NCBI RefSeq assembly: GCF_021730305.1
Contig: NZ_CP032674.1
Coordinates: 248,001 to 312,000, forward strand
Reading direction: 5' to 3'
Length of the DNA stretch: 64,000 bases
Origin: Xanthobacter sp. YC-JY1
GTDB lineage: Bacteria; Pseudomonadota; Alphaproteobacteria; Rhizobiales; Xanthobacteraceae
Shown here piece by piece: positions 42,336 to 50,835 of the stretch (the first letter of the stretch is position 1; the number at the start of each line of letters is the position of its first letter). The notes beneath the pieces were generated by a model that saw nothing but the letters and a program-made list of their open reading frames with translations, was not told the DNA's origin and ran no database searches. The translations under genes were made by a program, and so were the position numbers.

Positions 42336-43547
42336 TCAGTTGGCCGCGTGCTGGCGCACCAGCGGGCAGCCGCCCTCGGCCAGCGGGCGGAACGCCTCGT
42401 CGCCGGGGATGGTGCGGATGAGCTTCAGATAATCCCACGGATACTTCTGCTCGGCCGGCGTCTTCACCTGCAGCAGATAGAGATCGTGGACCATGCGGCC
42501 ATCCTCGCGGATGCGCCCGCCGTGGGAGAAGAAGTCGTCCACCGGCGTCGCCTTCATCTGCGCCGCCACGGTGGCGGTGTCGGTGGTGCCGGCGGCCTTC
42601 ACCGCCTTCAGGTAATGCAGGATGGCCGAATAGGTGCCGGCCTGGCCCATGGTGGGCATGGCCTTGTGGCGCTCATAGAAGCGCTTGGACCAGGCGCGGG
42701 TCTCGTCGTTCAGATCCCAGTAGAAACCCTGGGTGAGAATGAGGCCCTGCGCCGTCTGCAGGCCGATGGCGTGGATGTCGGTGATGTGCAGATAGAGCCC
42801 GGCGAGCTTGATGCCCGACTGGGGGATGCCGAACTCGTTGGCCTGCTTGATGGCGTTCACCGTGTCGCTGCCGGCATTGGCGAAGGCGATGAGCTTGGCG
42901 CCCGAGCCCTGTCCTTGGAGCAGGAAGGAGGAGAAGTCGGCGGTGCCCTGCGGGTGCTTCACGCTGCCCACCACCTTGCCGCCGCCCTTTTCCACCGCCT
43001 TCGCCGTATCGCGCTCCAGCGCCGTGCCGAAGGCATAGTCGGCGGTGACGAAGAACCACGGCCCGTCCTTGGCCAGCGAGGCGCCAGTGCCGGCGGCCAG
43101 CGCATAGGTGTCGTAGGTCCAGTGGATGCCGGTGGGCGCGCAGGCCTTGCCGGTGAAATCGGACGAGCCGCCGGTGGAGGCGAGCACCAGCTTGTTCTTG
43201 GTGCGGCCGATCTCCTGCACCGCCAGCAGCACGGAGGAGGTGGGGATGTCGGCGATGACGTCCACCCCGTCCTCGTCGATCCAGCGGGTGACGATGGCCG
43301 AGCCCACATCCGGCTTGTTCTGGTGGTCGCCGGCGATGATCTCTACCGGACGGCCCAGCACGCTGCCGCCGAAATCCTCCACCGCCATCTTCGCCGCGAT
43401 GACCGAGCCGGGGCCGGCCATGTCGGCATAGATGCCGGACTGGTCGTTCAGCACGCCGATGCGCAGGGGCTTGGGGTCCGCAGCAAAAGCCGGCGAAAGG
43501 GACAGCAGCGTCGCCGTAATGGCGGCGAAAGGCAGGGACAGGCGCAT
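42336..43547 (-). CDS. branched-chain amino acid-type ABC substrate-binding protein
   Basis: The product has 403 residues starting at the ATG at 43547. A signal peptide ends near SPAFAAD. The mature domain begins LRIGVLNDQSGIYADMAGPGSVIAAKMAVEDFGG and has DEDGVDVIADIPTSSVLLAVQEI, TGIHWTYDTYALAAGTG and VTADYAFGTALERDTAKAVEKGG, typical of the LivK/HAAT family (periplasmic type I binding fold). Members near aromatic genes often bind aromatic acids, amides or urea. No ABC permease or ATPase is nearby, so this is the third orphan binding protein of the window. Confidence 0.88.
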   Translation of the reverse strand: MRLSLPFAAITATLLSLSPAFAADPKPLRIGVLNDQSGIYADMAGPGSVIAAKMAVEDFGGSVLGRPVEIIAGDHQNKPDVGSAIVTRWIDEDGVDVIADIPTSSVLLAVQEIGRTKNKLVLASTGGSSDFTGKACAPTGIHWTYDTYALAAGTGASLAKDGPWFFVTADYAFGTALERDTAKAVEKGGGKVVGSVKHPQGTADFSSFLLQGQGSGAKLIAFANAGSDTVNAIKQANEFGIPQSGIKLAGLYLHITDIHAIGLQTAQGLILTQGFYWDLNDETRAWSKRFYERHKAMPTMGQAGTYSAILHYLKAVKAAGTTDTATVAAQMKATPVDDFFSHGGRIREDGRMVHDLYLLQVKTPAEQKYPWDYLKLIRTIPGDEAFRPLAEGGCPLVRQHAAN

Positions 43548-43696
43548 GAAACGGGACTCCGCGCGGGAAGGGGCAATTCGGGCGCGGAGTATCACCACAA
43601 AATTGAGGGATTCAATCAATTATCGGAAAGGAGCGGGGTATTCTTTAGTTGCACATTATGATGATGTTAATATAGGCGCCGATGGCGTTCTCGCGA

Positions 43697-43810
43697 GCCG
43701 TCATGGCCGGGCTTGTCCCGGCCATCCACGTGGTGAGGCCGGGCACCCCCTCCGGCCATTCTGCGATCGGCCCGACGTGGATGCCCGGGACAATCCCGGG
43801 CATGACGGTG
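43697..43810. repeat. composite REP-like palindromic element C
   Basis: ATGGCCGGG-CTTGT-CCCGGCCAT (43703-43725) and ATGCCCGGG-ACAAT-CCCGGGCAT (43781-43803) are perfect 9-bp hairpins in opposite orientation with GCCGTC and GACGG ends. ATCCACGT and ACGTGGAT follow and precede them, giving an overall inverted layout like element A. It lies between the LivK-type and sodC genes. Confidence 0.65.
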
Positions 43811-43849
43811 GTGTCAGTCGATCCGTCCGACGTACCTCATTCAGCGCCC

Positions 43850-44431
43850 TTACGGCTTGAACGCCGCGCAGGCGATGCGGGCGCCGGCGCCGCCGATGGG
43901 CTGGGTGATGAAGTCGTCGGGGCTGGCGTGGATCACCAGCGCGAAGCCGCCCGGCTGGCCGAGGCCGTCCTTGTCGGTGAGGCCGGTGGTGCTCGACACC
44001 TCGGCATTCATCGAGCCGTCGGCATTGGCATAGATGTTCGGCAGGTCGCCCTGGTCCGGGCCGTTGGGATTGAGCAGGCCGTGGGCCTTGTCGTGGTGGT
44101 TCACGTGGCCCTTGGAATCCATGAACTTGGCGGTGTCGGAGCAGTTCGCCACCTGATGGAAGTGGATGCCGTGCCAGCCGTGCGGCAGCGCGCCGGCGGC
44201 AAGCGCCACGCGCACGATGGTGACGCGCTCCGTGCCGGTGGCGGTGGCGGAGCCGATGGTCTTGCCTTCGTTGTTGATGATGTCGGCCTTTACCACCTTC
44301 GCGGCGGGCGCAGCCGCCGGGGCCTGGGCGAGAGCCGGCGCGATGAAGAACGGGCCGGTGAGGAGCGCGGCGAGAAGGGGAAGGGAGCGCGTGGCCCGAA
44401 CGGAGCAGGCAGAAGTGGTGACCGGACGCAT
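43850..44431 (-). CDS. sodC: periplasmic Cu/Zn superoxide dismutase
   Basis: The product has 193 residues with a signal peptide ending near APALAQ. Copper ligands lie in GWHGIHFHQVANC and the bridging His in the GHVNHHDKAHG region. GPDQGDLPNIYANADG contains the zinc-binding Asp, and ALVIHASPDD supplies the last copper His. Cys residues in HQVANCSD and ARIACAAF can form the structural disulfide. The enzyme dismutates superoxide in the periplasm. The zinc loop (KAHGLLNPNGPDQGD) is slightly different from common SodC loops, but the ligands appear intact. Confidence 0.92.
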   Translation of the reverse strand: MRPVTTSACSVRATRSLPLLAALLTGPFFIAPALAQAPAAAPAAKVVKADIINNEGKTIGSATATGTERVTIVRVALAAGALPHGWHGIHFHQVANCSDTAKFMDSKGHVNHHDKAHGLLNPNGPDQGDLPNIYANADGSMNAEVSSTTGLTDKDGLGQPGGFALVIHASPDDFITQPIGGAGARIACAAFKP

Positions 44432-44828
44432 GGACGTTCCTCCTCGGGCCGGACGGCGCGCCGGCCTCAGCGACGAGCCTACATCAAGGCTGCGGCGAAC
44501 TCGACCGCGCCGCAGCCGGCCCGCCCTTGCCTATCTCCGCGCCGGGCCGAACGTTCCGAGTGTTGATTGGAATTTTTCCAGCAAAGCTTGCGTTGCGGCG
44601 GCTGCCGTCTCTAGGGCGCAAAGCTGGCCTCGCCGGCCGTTTGATGTAATGATGTCGCAAGCATTGATTTCCACATCGGAGAGCTGCGGCGATGACTTGC
44701 CACTGCGGTCGCAGACGCTGCTGCCTAACCTTGCGAGATGCCGCGTATCCGCCTAGACAGATTCGGACTGTGCCTATTCTGGCGGATCATCTGTTTTGAT
44801 CGAGAATAGTTCAAATATTGAGGCTGCC
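44432..44828. promoter_or_regulatory. 397-base upstream region of sodC and heme oxygenase, with GAATAGTTC box
   Basis: No gene is seen in this gap between divergent genes. At 44801-44815 lies CGAGAATAGTTCAAA, whose GAATAGTTC core equals that at 5239-5247. GAA-N3-TTC resembles the rhizobial Irr-bound iron control element, and heme oxygenase genes are often iron regulated. The flanks fit poorly. Confidence 0.3.
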
Positions 44829-45434
44829 ATGACCACCGCCGAACTCGACCGCTCCCCCGCCCGCGCTGAAAGCCGCGCCTCGGCGCTGAAGGCCCTCACC
44901 CATGCCGCCCATGAGCGGCTGGACAGCGCCATCATGGCCGGGCGGCCGTTCGAGAGCCGGGAGCGCTATGGCCGCTTCCTCGCGGTGCAGTATCTGTTTC
45001 ATCGCGACATCGCCGCGCTCTATGACAGCCCGGCCCTCGGCGCGCTGCTGCCCGATCTGCCCGGCCGTCGGCGGCTCGCCGACATCGCTGCCGATCTCGC
45101 CGATCTCGGCCTTCCCGTGCCCGCACCGGGCGATGCCCCCGCCCTCGGCCCCAATGCGCCGCTGCCGGAGGCGCTCGGCTGGCTCTATGTGGCGGAGGGA
45201 TCGAACCTCGGCGCCGCCTTCCTGCTGAAGGCCGCCGCCGCCCTCGGCCTCGACGAGCGCTTCGGCGCCCGCCACCTCGCCGCCGCGCCCGAGGGGCGGG
45301 GCCTCCACTGGAAGACTTTCGTCGCCGCCCTCGATGCGGTGCCGCTCTCGGCCGAGGAGGAGGCGCGCGCCGCCAAGGGCGCGGAAGCGGCGTTCGGGCG
45401 GGTGGCCTCCTACGTGGGCGATCATTTCGCCTGA
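44829..45434 (+). CDS. biliverdin-producing heme oxygenase
   Basis: The product has 201 residues. The proximal His is in LKALTHAAHERLDSAIM and the distal-helix motif is LYVAEGSNLGAAFLL, both typical of the bacterial HemO/BphO family. It opens heme to biliverdin, CO and iron in the cytoplasm, either for iron recovery or for a bilin chromophore. No bacteriophytochrome or heme-uptake gene is in the window. The ATG at 44829 is preferred over 44796, since the first 11 residues of the longer form are not conserved-looking. Confidence 0.85.
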   Translation: MTTAELDRSPARAESRASALKALTHAAHERLDSAIMAGRPFESRERYGRFLAVQYLFHRDIAALYDSPALGALLPDLPGRRRLADIAADLADLGLPVPAPGDAPALGPNAPLPEALGWLYVAEGSNLGAAFLLKAAAALGLDERFGARHLAAAPEGRGLHWKTFVAALDAVPLSAEEEARAAKGAEAAFGRVASYVGDHFA

Positions 45435-45511
45435 GTTTCCCGCAGGCACTCTTTACGGCATAGCCATCGCTTGCCTAGTCTCGCCGCGCTCGGGGGAGCG
45501 GGGAGGGGACC

Positions 45512-48154
45512 ATGGGGGACGGGGTGCTGTCGCGCCGTGCATTCGTTGCGGGGATCTCGGCCGGCCTTGCGGGCGCCACGCAGGCGTCGGCGGCACAGGG
45601 GGGGATCGATCCGAAGCGGGTGGCGCGCATCGCCATCCATCCCGCCATCGGCGTGGCGCGGGTGGGCAACAGCAAGGACGCCTTTTATTTCGGCCCCGAA
45701 GTGCCCGGCGGCGTGCCGGTCGGTCCCTTCAAGGACGAGGCCGGCGCCATGGCCCGGCAGGCCGCCCGCTTCCGCCTCTTCGCCTATGACGCGCAGGGCC
45801 GCGTGCTGGGCGAGGTGACGGCGCGCGAGGCTGAAATAAGCTGGACGCTGACCGTCGCCAACACCAAGGCGCTCTGGTACGGCATCGACATTCCCTTCGA
45901 CCTGCCCGGCGCCCCCGCCGCCGGCCGCCGCAACGCCAAGGTGGCGGACCGCGCCAGCCTCGCCATCGTTCCCGGTCCGCGCACCGTGGCCGGGCCGGGG
46001 GCCAGGCCCCAGCGGCTCGATGGTGGGGCCTTTCAGGGCCAGTCGGTCAATCTCGGCGAGGTGATGACCGACGCCGCCGGCCACCTCGTGGTGATGCCCG
46101 CCTCCGGCCGCTGCCACCCCGCCCCCGATGCCCCGCCCATGAGCGGCTATGCCGACAATGACGGCTGGGCCGACGACACCGGCGACGGTCCGGTGGATGC
46201 GGTGGTGCGCATGGGCGGCCGGGAATTCCGCGCCGATCCCGCATGGCTCATCAGCGTCGGCCCCAATTACGCGCCGGCCATCGCGACCAGCCTCGTCACG
46301 CTCTACGACGTGGTGGAGGCGACGCTGGTGGGCGCCGGCGTCCGCAAGGCGCCGCCCACCGTGTTCGAGGATCACGTCTGGCCGGTCTTCGCGCGCCTCT
46401 CCGATCTGCAATGGGTGAATGCCGGCTTCCTCGCCAAATTCGGCTTCGGATCGCCCCGGGACTTCGCGCGCCCCGCCTTGCGCGCCCGCCTTGCGGATGC
46501 CTCGCCGGCCAATGCCGCCTTCCGGGCCGAAATCCTCGCGCTGTTCCGCGACCCCGCCTCCCCCGAGGTGCGGCCGGATCTCGAACCGCAGCTCTATGGC
46601 GACCATCTGGTGCTGCCGCCCGATGTCATCGAGCCGCGCCAGTGGATGACGCTGACGCCGCTGCAATATGCCCATCTGCGCAACTGGGCGGCCGGCCACT
46701 TCACCCTCGGCCGCCCGGCCCGCGCGGGACGGCTGGAGGGGATCGCCCTCGGCGGCCAGCCAGCGGCGCTGGACCGCGCGGCGCTGGAGGCCTGCGTCGG
46801 CGGGCCGTTCCATCCGGGGCAGGAATTCCCGTGGATCGCCCGGGTGCCGTGGATCTGGACGGCGGACATGCGCCTCGTCTCCACCGCCCGCGCGGTGGAC
46901 CTCACCGATTACGGGCCCGACATGACCTCGCCGGAGGCCTTGTCCAAGTCCGGCCCGCTCTCCCGCCTCGGGCCGGGCGGCATCACCCAGTGGCTGGGCC
47001 TGCCGTGGCAGGCGGACTGGTCGAGCTGCCGCTCGGGCTACCAGTCCTCCATCTCCCCCGTTCTGCCCGCCTTCTGGCCGGCGCGGGTGCCCAATACGGT
47101 GCTGTCGGAAGCGGACTACGAGGTGGTGATGGACACCGCCCGCGCCATCGATGAGCGGCGCGCCGCCTTCGCCCGCCGCCGCGACTGGGAACGCTTCATC
47201 AGCGCGCCGACCCGCCCGCCGGTGCTTGCCGCCATGGCGCAGGACTGGTTCCGCCTCGGCGTCGTCGCCGACCGCCCCGGCCCCAGCGACGGCAGCTTCC
47301 CGGCGCGCATGAAGGTGGAGACCCTGGTGGGCTTCGCCCGCGAGCCGGATGCGAGCTACGGCGCCAACACGCTCTATCCGCAGGTGGCCACCTTCCCGCT
47401 GGTGGTGGCCAATTCCGACGACAACAGCCTGCGCCTCGTGGATGCCGAGGGGGCGGTGACGGTGATGGCCCTGTCCGCCCCGCTGGAGCGGCCGGAGGGC
47501 ATGACGCGCAATCTCGACGGCAATCTCTACGTCTCCTGCATGAATGCCGGCTTCGTGCGGCGGGTGACGCCCAAGGGCGAGGTCTCCCTGTTCGCGGAGG
47601 GCTTCTCCCAGCCCATGGGCATCGCCGGCGACCGGCAGGGCAACCTCTATGTGGCCAACTGGGTGGAGAAGGGCTTCGTCTCCGTCATCACGCCGGACGG
47701 GAAGAGCCGCGTGCTGGTGCCGCCGGAGGCGGGGCTGGTCTCGCCCATCGGCGTCGTGGTGGCGCCAGACGGCGCGCTGCTGGTGAGCTGGGGCGGCACC
47801 TCGGTGGCGCGCATCAACGCGACCACGGGCGAAATCCTCAACCCCAACTGGCTCACCGGCTTCCGCAATCCCCGCCAGATGGCCTACGACACCTCCTATC
47901 GCCTCTATGTGGCGGACCAGCTGGAGAATGCCGTGCGGCGCTTCGATCCGCTCGGCACGCCCATCCCGCTCATCCTGCGCGGGGCGGAGCTGACCATGCC
48001 GTTCGGCCTCGCCTTCGACCTCAAGGGCGATCTCTACACGTCGCAGACGCGGGGGCGGCTCATCAAGAAGGTGCAGCTGAAGGGCGAGGTGGGCATCGTC
48101 TCCGACTTCGCCGACGGCTTGCCCAATCCGGGCGGTCTCGTTTTCATCGGATGA
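45512..48154 (+). CDS. LodA-like quinone-cofactor amino-acid oxidase fused to a beta-propeller
   Basis: The product has 880 residues. A twin-arginine-like signal (SRRAFVAGISAGLAGATQASA) starts the chain. Residues about 35-570 match the LodA/GoxA family: IAIHPAIGVARVGNS, GYADNDGWADDTGDGPVDA, ACVGGPFHPGQEFPW with Cys428, and LGLPWQADWSSC with Trp499. This Cys-Trp pair forms the cysteine tryptophylquinone cofactor. These enzymes oxidise amines or amino acids such as lysine (epsilon) or glycine with O2, giving H2O2. Residues about 625-880 form an NHL/SMP-30-like beta-propeller (EGMTRNLDGNLYVSCMN, MGIAGDRQGNLYVANW). LodA of Marinomonas lacks such a domain. The stop codon overlaps the flavoprotein gene start. 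Confidence 0.85.
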   Translation: MGDGVLSRRAFVAGISAGLAGATQASAAQGGIDPKRVARIAIHPAIGVARVGNSKDAFYFGPEVPGGVPVGPFKDEAGAMARQAARFRLFAYDAQGRVLGEVTAREAEISWTLTVANTKALWYGIDIPFDLPGAPAAGRRNAKVADRASLAIVPGPRTVAGPGARPQRLDGGAFQGQSVNLGEVMTDAAGHLVVMPASGRCHPAPDAPPMSGYADNDGWADDTGDGPVDAVVRMGGREFRADPAWLISVGPNYAPAIATSLVTLYDVVEATLVGAGVRKAPPTVFEDHVWPVFARLSDLQWVNAGFLAKFGFGSPRDFARPALRARLADASPANAAFRAEILALFRDPASPEVRPDLEPQLYGDHLVLPPDVIEPRQWMTLTPLQYAHLRNWAAGHFTLGRPARAGRLEGIALGGQPAALDRAALEACVGGPFHPGQEFPWIARVPWIWTADMRLVSTARAVDLTDYGPDMTSPEALSKSGPLSRLGPGGITQWLGLPWQADWSSCRSGYQSSISPVLPAFWPARVPNTVLSEADYEVVMDTARAIDERRAAFARRRDWERFISAPTRPPVLAAMAQDWFRLGVVADRPGPSDGSFPARMKVETLVGFAREPDASYGANTLYPQVATFPLVVANSDDNSLRLVDAEGAVTVMALSAPLERPEGMTRNLDGNLYVSCMNAGFVRRVTPKGEVSLFAEGFSQPMGIAGDRQGNLYVANWVEKGFVSVITPDGKSRVLVPPEAGLVSPIGVVVAPDGALLVSWGGTSVARINATTGEILNPNWLTGFRNPRQMAYDTSYRLYVADQLENAVRRFDPLGTPIPLILRGAELTMPFGLAFDLKGDLYTSQTRGRLIKKVQLKGEVGIVSDFADGLPNPGGLVFIG

Positions 48155-49209
48155 GCTGCGATCTGCTCGTGGCGGGTGCCGGCCCGGCCGGTTCCGCCGC
48201 CGCCATCGCCGCGGCGGGGCGTGGGCTGAGGGTGGTGCTGCTCCACGATGCGCGCGGCCAGGCGTGGCCCGGGGAGAGCCTGCCGCCGGGCATGGCAGGG
48301 CTGGTGGACGCCGCCTTCGGCCCGGGGCTGCTCGACGAGGACCGCCACCTCGTGGCCTACGGCACCCGATCCTGCTGGGGCAGCGACGATCTCATCGAGA
48401 CGGATTTCCTGGCCAATCCCCTCGGTGGCGGCTGGCTGCTCGACCGCGCCCGCTTCGATGCCGACGCCCGCGCCCGTGCCGAAGCGGCAGGCGCGATGTT
48501 GGTCACGGGGCGGATGGAGGGCATCGTCGCCGCGCCGGACGGATGGGATGTGACGCTCAGGGACGGCCGGCGCCTTGCCGCGCGCTTCGTGCTCGACGCC
48601 ACCGGCCGGGCCGCCGCCGTGGCGCGGCACGTCGGCTCGGGGCGGGAGGCTTTCGACCGTCAGGTGGCGCTGGTGGCGACGCTGGATGATGCCGACCCCT
48701 ATCGCGGCACGAGCGTGGAGGCGGTGGCGGACGGCTGGTGGTACACGACGCCGCTGCCGGGCGGCCGGCGCGTCCTCGCCTTCCTCACGGATGCCGACCT
48801 GCTCGGGGATGGCGTCGCCGGCTGGGCGCGGCGCCTCGGGGAGACGTTTCACATGCGGCGGCTGGCGGGGGCGGGCGCCGGCGCGGTGGTGCCCCGCACC
48901 TCTCCGGCCGAGACCGCCGCCGGGCGCAGCCTCCACGGCCCGCGCTGGTGCGCGGCGGGGGATGCGGCCATGACGTTCGATCCCCTCTCCTCGCAGGGCA
49001 TCTCCGCCGCCATTCTCATGGGCGCGCGGGCCGGCGGGCTGGTGGCGCAGGCGCTGGCGGGGGAGGGCGCGGCCTTCGCGGACTGGGCAGAGGATTACCG
49101 GACGCTGCAAGGCGAGACGGCCGACCTCGGCCGCCATTACGCGCTGATGGAAACCCGCTGGCGCGACGCGCCCTTCTGGTCCCGCCGCCGTTCGGCCGGA
49201 CCCCTTTGA
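48151..49209 (+). CDS. LodB-like FAD-dependent maturation protein
   Basis: The product has 352 residues. CDLLVAGAGPAGSAAAIAAA is an FAD-binding motif, FVLDATGRAA and WCAAGDAAMTFDPLSSQGISAAILMG are the group A flavoprotein motifs, and GESLPPGM is characteristic of LodB/halogenase-like proteins. LodB is needed to form the quinone cofactor in LodA. The ATG overlaps the end of the LodA-like gene by four bases, so the pair is coupled exactly as in lodAB operons. It acts in the cytoplasm, which fits Tat export of the finished oxidase. Confidence 0.87.
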   Translation: MSCDLLVAGAGPAGSAAAIAAAGRGLRVVLLHDARGQAWPGESLPPGMAGLVDAAFGPGLLDEDRHLVAYGTRSCWGSDDLIETDFLANPLGGGWLLDRARFDADARARAEAAGAMLVTGRMEGIVAAPDGWDVTLRDGRRLAARFVLDATGRAAAVARHVGSGREAFDRQVALVATLDDADPYRGTSVEAVADGWWYTTPLPGGRRVLAFLTDADLLGDGVAGWARRLGETFHMRRLAGAGAGAVVPRTSPAETAAGRSLHGPRWCAAGDAAMTFDPLSSQGISAAILMGARAGGLVAQALAGEGAAFADWAEDYRTLQGETADLGRHYALMETRWRDAPFWSRRRSAGPL

Positions 49210-49257
49210 ATTTCCAGCTTTGCCGTGCTCCATTGCGGCAAATGGGGAGAACGTGCC

Positions 49258-50829
49258 TTGGTTCCTGACGTGACCGTCCTGGTGGTGGGGGCCGGGCCCA
49301 CCGGGCTGCTGCTCGGCGCTGAACTGAAACGCCGGGGCGTGGACAGCCTCATCATTGATGCCCACGACGCGCCGATGGCGTGGGACCGCGCCACCGTGGT
49401 GCATCCGCGCTCCATCGAGGTGTTCGATCATCTCGGCATCGCCGCGCCGCTCCTCGCCGCCGGGGTGAAGCAGCGCATCGCCCGCATCCATGCGGATGGC
49501 GCGGTGCTGGGCGAGATCGACCTCGGCCTGGCCGGCAGCCGCTACGGCTACAATATCGGCATCTCCGAGGAGGTGACCGAGCAGATCCTCACCGAATATC
49601 TCGCCCGGCTCGGCGGCGGGGTGACGCGCGGCACCAAGCTTGTGGACCTGGAGTCGCATGGCGACGGCGTGGTCGCCATGCTGGAGAATGGCGGCGAGAC
49701 GAAGGTGATCCGCGCCCGCTGGGTGGTGGGCTGCGACGGCCACCGCAGCGCCGTGCGCAGCCTCGCCGGCATCGGGCAGGACGGCCATCCCATCGAGGAG
49801 CCGTGGGCGGTGTTCGACGCCACCGTCACCGATTTCCCGCACGCCTTCGAGGCGACCTACGCCTATCTGGACGACGTCCCCCTCATCCTCACCGCGCTGC
49901 CGAACCAACGCTGGCGCGCTTATGTGCGGCCGAGCGGGCCGGACAGCGATCTGGTGGCGGACGCCTCGGTCCCCCTCGCGCGCTATCTGCCGGCGTCGCG
50001 CTTCGTGGATGTGGCCAATCCCGTCCGCTTCCAGTGCTACACGCGGGTGGCGCAGAAATACCGGTCCGGCCGCCTGCTGCTGGCGGGCGATGCCGCCCAC
50101 ACCTGCAGCCCCATCCAGGGGCACGGCATGAACAGTGGCATCCAGGACGCCTTCAATCTCGCCTGGAAGCTGGCTCTGGTGGCGCAGGGCCATTGCGCCG
50201 ACACCCTGCTCGACAGCTACGAGGCCGAGCGCCGGCCTGTGGCCCAGCGCATCACCGCCTCGGGCGACGAGGCGGACAGCGCCCAGATGCTGAAGGACGC
50301 CGCCGACCGTCAGGCACGCAACGCCATCATCCGCGAGGTGCTCGCCGATCCCAAGACGCGCCACCATGAGGCGGTGGCCGAGGCCGAGCTGGACGTGGAC
50401 TATGCGGGCTCGCCCATCGTGGTGGGGGAGGCGGGTCCGGGATTGGCCCCCGGCCAGCGCCTGCCGGACCGCATCGCGGTGGGCACGGCGGACGGCGAGG
50501 CGATGATGCTGGACGATCTCGTCAACCGCACCGGCCACACCATCCTGCTGCTCGGCGGCGAGCGGGCGAGCGGCGAAAAGGTCGCCAGCCTCTATCAGGC
50601 GCTGGCCGAGCGCAGCGCCGCCCCGCTCTATGGCGCCAGCTTCGCGGCGGCGGTGGCCGGCGGCGGGCCGGGCGTCGCCAGCCTGTCCGCTGATGATGCC
50701 GCGCGGCTGGGCATCTCCTGCATGACCCTGCTGGTGGTGCGGCCGGACGGCCATATCGGGCTGCGTGCCGATTCGGGGCACGAAACGGCGCTCACCGCCT
50801 ATGGCTTGAAGCTGGGTCTGCGGCGGTAA
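49258..50829 (+). CDS. FAD-dependent aromatic monooxygenase (PheA/MhpA-like)
   Basis: The product has 523 residues. VLVVGAGPTGLLLGAELKRRG is the FAD-binding site, RWVVGCDGHRSAVRS the DG motif and LLLAGDAAHTCSPIQGHGMNSGIQDAFNLAWKL the GD motif. The C-terminal thioredoxin-like domain (residues about 380-520) is typical of phenol, 3-(3-hydroxyphenyl)propionate and pentachlorophenol hydroxylases. It hydroxylates a phenolic ring using NAD(P)H and O2. A TTG at 49258 preceded by GGGGAGAA is the best start; a GTG at 49225 is also in frame. It lies 48 bases after the LodB-like gene and may be in the same operon. The substrate is unknown. Confidence 0.85.
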   Translation: MVPDVTVLVVGAGPTGLLLGAELKRRGVDSLIIDAHDAPMAWDRATVVHPRSIEVFDHLGIAAPLLAAGVKQRIARIHADGAVLGEIDLGLAGSRYGYNIGISEEVTEQILTEYLARLGGGVTRGTKLVDLESHGDGVVAMLENGGETKVIRARWVVGCDGHRSAVRSLAGIGQDGHPIEEPWAVFDATVTDFPHAFEATYAYLDDVPLILTALPNQRWRAYVRPSGPDSDLVADASVPLARYLPASRFVDVANPVRFQCYTRVAQKYRSGRLLLAGDAAHTCSPIQGHGMNSGIQDAFNLAWKLALVAQGHCADTLLDSYEAERRPVAQRITASGDEADSAQMLKDAADRQARNAIIREVLADPKTRHHEAVAEAELDVDYAGSPIVVGEAGPGLAPGQRLPDRIAVGTADGEAMMLDDLVNRTGHTILLLGGERASGEKVASLYQALAERSAAPLYGASFAAAVAGGGPGVASLSADDAARLGISCMTLLVVRPDGHIGLRADSGHETALTAYGLKLGLRR

Positions 50830-50835
50830 TCCGCC

